Shown one piece after another: positions 60,521-64,000 of a DNA stretch of 64,000 nucleotides; the first letter of the stretch is position 1, and each line of letters opens with the position of its first letter. Source of the stretch: Hufsiella arboris (GTDB taxonomy: Bacteria > Bacteroidota > Bacteroidia > Sphingobacteriales > Sphingobacteriaceae). The position numbers were made by a program, and so were the translations under genes. The notes beneath the pieces were generated by a model, which was not told where the DNA came from, did not search any database, and saw only the letters and a list, made by a program, of their open reading frames with translations. The stretch spans positions 124,001 through 188,000 of the forward strand of contig NZ_WVHT01000006.1 of NCBI RefSeq assembly GCF_009834875.1, given 5' to 3'.

Positions 60521-61156
60521 ATGGAAACACTTCAACACAATTTCGACGTAAACATTCACATTAAATCCTCTAATCAGAAAATAAAAATAAACCAGGACTT
60601 TATCGAGGTAAACAATACAAAAATAGCTTGTAAAGATGTCAGCGCATTAAAATATGGCGTTTCACTGGTCGGCCCGAAAAAAAAACCATCGTCAAAAAGA
60701 TATGCGATTGATTTGATGAGCAAAGATGGCAAAACCCTCAATATTTCATTCAACAGCTCAAAAGTTGGCGATCTTCTTGAGGAAGACCATACTTACTACT
60801 ACATCATGTCGGGTGTATGGCAATACATCAAAAAGCCGCTTATCAATCAACTGATTGATGCATTAAATGAGCAAAAATCCTTTTCAGTTGCTGATATAGA
60901 GGTAAGTTATGAAGGAATAAAAGTCCCTTATAAAGCATGGTTCTGGGGTAAAACAAAAAAAGAGATCCTGCCATGGAACCAGCTTAAGCACAACCTTGAT
61001 AAAGGAATTGTATACGTTGGCTCAACAAGCGAAGAAAACAAAAAATCTGCTTTAAAACTACACGACGACTGGAATGCAGTTTGCCTTAATACATTGCTGC
61101 ATTATTTGTGGCAGGATAACCGAAGAAATAAACTCGCAAAGGGCGAAAAAATTTAA
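60521..61156 (+). CDS. Unknown protein, possibly PH-like fold
   Basis: A 211-residue soluble protein. It shows alternating beta strands (NIHIKSSNQKIKINQDFIEV, ALKYGVSL, RYAIDLMSKDGKTLNISF), then a helix (KPLINQLIDALNEQ) and a second strand set (VPYKAWFWGKTKKEILPW). The pattern recalls two PH-like domains, but the sequence match is not clear. It lies 20 bases after ruvB and is probably co-transcribed; no role in recombination is evident. Confidence 0.7.
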   Translation: METLQHNFDVNIHIKSSNQKIKINQDFIEVNNTKIACKDVSALKYGVSLVGPKKKPSSKRYAIDLMSKDGKTLNISFNSSKVGDLLEEDHTYYYIMSGVWQYIKKPLINQLIDALNEQKSFSVADIEVSYEGIKVPYKAWFWGKTKKEILPWNQLKHNLDKGIVYVGSTSEENKKSALKLHDDWNAVCLNTLLHYLWQDNRRNKLAKGEKI

Positions 61157-61167
61157 CACAACATACG

Positions 61168-61200
61168 AAAGGCCGGCAATTACGCCGGCCTTCCTATTTT
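61168..61200. terminator. Bidirectional terminator between convergent genes
   Basis: AAGGCCGGC (61169-61177) pairs with GCCGGCCTT (61184-61192) around AATTAC, between the ruvB-linked unit and the OmpA-family gene. The stem is strong; the T-tracts are short. Confidence 0.7.
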
Positions 61201-61218
61201 AGTTATGTTATGTTATTA

Positions 61219-62550
61219 TTAATATAACGTAAACTCAACCCTGCGATTCTGCTGTCTTCCGGCAGCAGTTTTGTTCGTAGCAATTGGCTGACTTTCACCG
61301 TATCCTGTTGCTTCAATTCGTGAAGCGTTTGCTCCTTTACTTACAAGATAAGATCTGATTGATTCTGCACGTTCTTTAGACAATTTCAAGTTAGCTGCAT
61401 CGCTGCCAACATTATCTGTATGACCTGCAAGTTTCAAGCTGAAATTTTTGTTAATCAAAATCTCTGCTACACGGTCAAGGCTTGGGTAAGATTTCGCGCG
61501 GATAGTAGCTTTACCAAAATCAAATTCCAGGTTAGCAATTGCATCACGGACAATACGACGGTCTTCTTCAGTAATGATAACTTTAGCAGGCGCAAGAGGG
61601 CAGCCTGAACCGTCAACTTTAGTATTTGCAGGCGTATTTGGACATTTATCCAATCTGTCGATAACCCCGTCTCCATCGCTGTCAGCTAATGCCGAATCTA
61701 AACGCGACTGCATTGCTGCAATTTGCTGTGCATTTTTTGAACGTTCGTCAGCAAGTTGATTTTTCAAATCCTGGTTTTGTGAAGTATAATCATCATACAT
61801 CATTTTGACCTGGTTTTTAGCTGCCAGCTGCGGTTTGTTTTTATCACCCAAAGCAAACTCTAAACCAGCGTGACCGTATCCGAAGCGATCATTTTGTGAA
61901 CCATAATTGTAACCGTCCAGATTATCGTTATTGTTGAAATTAACCTGGTAGCCCAAATCTAAATTGATTCCTTTTGCTAACTGGAATTTAATACCAGCGC
62001 CTACCGGGAAAAACACCTCGTTAACAGTACCATTATTATCCTGCTTAAAATTTGTTTGAGCACCGCTTGCATCTTCCAATACTGGTTTATAGCCCATAAA
62101 ACCAAAACCAGCTGTAACATACGGGCGCATAACGCTCGAGCCGTTTAACCAGTTAATGTTGGCAAGCGTCAACTCGCCGCTTAATGCAGCAGACCAGTGA
62201 ATCTCTGTTGAAAAAGAAGGTGCGAAACTGCCACGCGGCGATGATCCTTCCAGTTTACCGCGAAGGAAATCAGCACGCAAACCAAAGCCAGGTAAGATTT
62301 GGTTTTTGATATAAGCGCCATAGCCGATATCCGCTTTGTTACCGGTATAGTCGTTATTCCCAAAAAATGCCTTTGGAGTTAACACACCACCATGTACACC
62401 AATTGACCATGTTCTGTATGAAGCAACCGGTGAAAAAGGTTTTAGATTAGATGATGCTCCGGATGTAGATAGAGAATCCTGAGCATATAAGCCCGAAGAC
62501 AGCATGACAGCTGATAGAAGGGCTGAAGATTTAAGAAAAGTCATTTTCAT
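61219..62550 (-). CDS. OmpA-family outer-membrane protein
   Basis: A 443-residue protein. A signal peptide (residues 1-23) is followed by an eight-stranded-barrel-like N-terminal domain (about 40-240, ending FGYGHAGLEFALG). Next come a short coiled helix (NQDLKNQLADERSKNAQQI), a thrombospondin type 3 calcium-binding repeat (DSDGDGVIDRLDKCPNTPAN) and a C-terminal OmpA peptidoglycan-binding domain (LAGHTDNVGSDAANLKLSKE, RIEATGYGES, NRRVEF). It anchors the outer membrane to the wall. It is transcribed away from queG. Confidence 0.93.
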   Translation of the reverse strand: MKMTFLKSSALLSAVMLSSGLYAQDSLSTSGASSNLKPFSPVASYRTWSIGVHGGVLTPKAFFGNNDYTGNKADIGYGAYIKNQILPGFGLRADFLRGKLEGSSPRGSFAPSFSTEIHWSAALSGELTLANINWLNGSSVMRPYVTAGFGFMGYKPVLEDASGAQTNFKQDNNGTVNEVFFPVGAGIKFQLAKGINLDLGYQVNFNNNDNLDGYNYGSQNDRFGYGHAGLEFALGDKNKPQLAAKNQVKMMYDDYTSQNQDLKNQLADERSKNAQQIAAMQSRLDSALADSDGDGVIDRLDKCPNTPANTKVDGSGCPLAPAKVIITEEDRRIVRDAIANLEFDFGKATIRAKSYPSLDRVAEILINKNFSLKLAGHTDNVGSDAANLKLSKERAESIRSYLVSKGANASRIEATGYGESQPIATNKTAAGRQQNRRVEFTLY

Positions 62551-62785
62551 AGTAAAAAAATTAAATTAGTTATATGGTAAGTCGCAATACTTACGTTGCC
62601 CCATATAAGAGAAAATCCTGCCAAAGGTTTTACGAATTTGTTAACAAGCGCCTGCTTATTCAGCTAAGTAATTGAATATCTGAACAAAAAGCGGATGAGC
62701 AGATCAATGCAGACAGTTTTTAGTTTTGGTCTGAAATGTCTATTTATTGGGATAATTGAACACATAAACGTACAGCGATTAATTG

Positions 62786-62793
62786 TAATTTTG
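62786..62793 (+). promoter_or_regulatory. Candidate -7 box (TAATTTTG) of queG
   Basis: A perfect TAnnTTTG ends 3 bases before the preferred ATG (62797), which implies a leaderless transcript. The nearest TTG upstream is 27 bases away, too far for a good -33 element. Confidence 0.35.
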
Positions 62794-62796
62794 CAC

Positions 62797-63732
62797 ATGC
62801 TCCTAAATAAATCAGCCTACAGCAAGTTGATCAAAGATGAAGCCCAGCGGTTGGGATTTTTCTTTTGCGGCATTGCGAAAGCTGATTTTCTGGAAGAAGA
62901 AGCGCCAAAACTGGAAAGCTGGCTGAATAAAAATTACCAGGGCAAAATGGATTATATGGAAAACCATTTTGATAAACGGCTTGACCCCAGGAAACTGGTT
63001 GAAGGCGCTAAAACGGTGATATCGCTGGCTCTTAATTACTATACAACCGAAAATCAGTCGGATGATATCTCGCCAAAAATTTCAAAGTATGCTTACGGCC
63101 AGGATTATCACACGGTCATAAAAAACAAACTCTTCTCTCTGTTATCCTTTATCAAAGACCAGATTGGTGAAGTGAACGGTCGTGCATTTGTCGATTCAGC
63201 TCCCGTTCTTGATAAAGCGTGGGCAAAAAAAGCAGGTTTAGGCTGGATTGGAAAGAATTCCAATTTACTGAACCGGCAAACCGGCTCATTCTTTTTCCTG
63301 GCGGAATTAATTATCGATTTGGAACTCGATTATGATAACCCGGATACGACCGATTATTGCGGAACCTGTACGCGTTGTATCGACGCCTGCCCTACTGAAG
63401 CGATTGTCGCTCCTTATGTAGTCGACGGCAGCAGATGCATTTCGTATCTCACAATCGAATTGAAAGATCAGATCCCGGATGAGTTCACCGGAAAAATGGA
63501 CAACTGGATGTTTGGCTGCGACATTTGCCAGGACGTTTGCCCCTGGAACCGCTTTTCCATCCCTCACACAGAGCCGGAGTTTGAGCCAAAAAACGAACTT
63601 CTTCAGCTTAGTAAGTCCGAATGGGAGGAATTGACCGAAGAAACGTTCCAGGTTATCTTTAAAAACTCAGCGGTCAAGCGTACCAAGTATGCGGGACTTA
63701 AGCGAAATATATTGTTTCTGAGCAAACCTTGA
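62797..63732 (+). CDS. queG: Epoxyqueuosine reductase QueG
   Basis: A 311-residue cobalamin-dependent iron-sulfur enzyme that makes the last step of queuosine in tRNA. ATG 62797 gives the expected start; the 34-residue extension from 62695 is not conserved-looking. It has the [13 protein letters not shown] opening, a [15 protein letters not shown]-like stretch ([18 protein letters not shown] here, about 150), and two 4Fe-4S clusters in [12 protein letters not shown] (about 190) and [11 protein letters not shown] (about 240). It is shorter than the E. coli enzyme, lacking its C-terminal repeats, as is usual in Bacteroidetes. Confidence 0.94.
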   Translation: MLLNKSAYSKLIKDEAQRLGFFFCGIAKADFLEEEAPKLESWLNKNYQGKMDYMENHFDKRLDPRKLVEGAKTVISLALNYYTTENQSDDISPKISKYAYGQDYHTVIKNKLFSLLSFIKDQIGEVNGRAFVDSAPVLDKAWAKKAGLGWIGKNSNLLNRQTGSFFFLAELIIDLELDYDNPDTTDYCGTCTRCIDACPTEAIVAPYVVDGSRCISYLTIELKDQIPDEFTGKMDNWMFGCDICQDVCPWNRFSIPHTEPEFEPKNELLQLSKSEWEELTEETFQVIFKNSAVKRTKYAGLKRNILFLSKP

Positions 63733-63735
63733 CAG

Positions 63736-64000
63736 TCACCTCATCGGAAAAACGTTATTTCGCTTATCAGAGTCTGGTGTATACGTACTTTCCAGGGTAA
63801 CTTTTTTCAATGCTTTGCTAGCAGGAAATTCAACAGTTATTGTCTTATTTCCGTCTTTCCAAACAGCGATACTACGATGCACCCGCTCTTCGGTTCCGTC
63901 TTCATAAAATAAGTTCAGATTTACAGGAACAGGCTTCGAACCTTTCGATTCAACCAATACCCGATAATTTGCGCCGGCTTTTTTCACTTCATTTATTGAC
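63736..64000 (-). CDS. C-terminal end of a probable M1-family metallopeptidase (cut by the window edge)
   Basis: The minus-strand frame ends at 63736 and is open to the last base of the window, so only the C-terminal 87 or so residues are seen. They form a beta-rich domain: KAGANYRVLVESKGSKPVPV, FYEDGTEERVHRSIAVWKDG, ITVEFPASKALKKVTLEST and a short polar end. This resembles the C-terminal domain after the catalytic part of Bacteroidetes M1 aminopeptidases. No catalytic residue is visible, so the family call is tentative. It converges with queG, separated by 3 bases. Confidence 0.55.
   Translation of the reverse strand, partial: SINEVKKAGANYRVLVESKGSKPVPVNLNLFYEDGTEERVHRSIAVWKDGNKTITVEFPASKALKKVTLESTYTPDSDKRNNVFPMR

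Overview
The window looks like a chromosomal segment of a Bacteroidota bacterium of the Sphingobacteriaceae (Mucilaginibacter/Pedobacter type). Supporting signs are: a type IX secretion C-terminal domain (9357-11975); DUF6515-, DUF6600- and DUF1573-type secreted proteins; a fused alpha-beta 2-oxoacid dehydrogenase E1; a tmRNA encoding a tag ending GENNYALAA; promoters of the TTG/TAnnTTTG type; and almost no Shine-Dalgarno sequences. The genus is inferred, not proven.

Bases 1 to about 8192 look like the right end of an integrative element. It is visibly more AT-rich than the rest. It carries a co-directional set: a HEPN protein cut by the window edge, a SWIM zinc-finger SNF2 helicase, a small HTH-like protein and a second, homologous HEPN protein with a degenerate nucleotidyltransferase domain. 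An 80-aa protein, a 51-aa membrane protein and a tyrosine integrase follow. The integrase abuts the 3' end of a tRNA with a CAT anticodon (8193-8266), a classic integration site. This HEPN-SNF2-HTH-HEPN operon is the best candidate here for an undescribed conflict or defence system.

From 8.3 to 17.7 kb there are secreted proteins (DUF6515; a large NHL/Ig-like T9SS cargo), a HAD phosphatase, proline dehydrogenase, and a tightly overlapping run of S4 RNA-binding protein, aroB, sterol-desaturase-like hydroxylase and thioesterase, closed by a convergent stand-alone TIR-domain protein. From 17.8 to 29 kb: an aldo/keto reductase, SMC, DinB, a minus-strand run (ThuA protein, LolD-like ATPase, pre-ATP-grasp-like protein, HAD protein lacking its nucleophile, S41 protease lipoprotein) and sucC.

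From 29 to 39.5 kb: an AHSA1 protein, a long intergenic stretch with duplicated REP-like repeats, a frameshifted peroxidase-related pseudogene, a PAS histidine kinase and NarL-type regulator, a translationally coupled DnaQ-like exonuclease and CNMP/CBS/DUF294 protein, and a divergent methyltransferase and CrtA-like carotenoid oxygenase pair. From 39.5 to 51.3 kb: an NHL lipoprotein, gpmA with DUF3820, a glutamine-rich DUF6600 protein, an RRM protein, a DUF1398 protein, fused E1, a DUF1573 protein, an aminotransferase, tmRNA, a GH140-like hydrolase and tRNA-Ser(GCT). From 51.3 kb to the end: a 7TM-HD phosphodiesterase, an old yellow enzyme, a thiolase, a POT peptide transporter, a dolichyl-phosphate-mannose-synthase-like glycosyltransferase, ruvB, an OmpA-family porin, queG, and the cut C-terminus of a probable M1 peptidase.

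Most of the window from 8.3 kb on is ordinary housekeeping sequence. The accessory signals are the tRNA-borne element, the TIR protein and the REP-like repeats. All calls come from reading the sequence; no searches were run.
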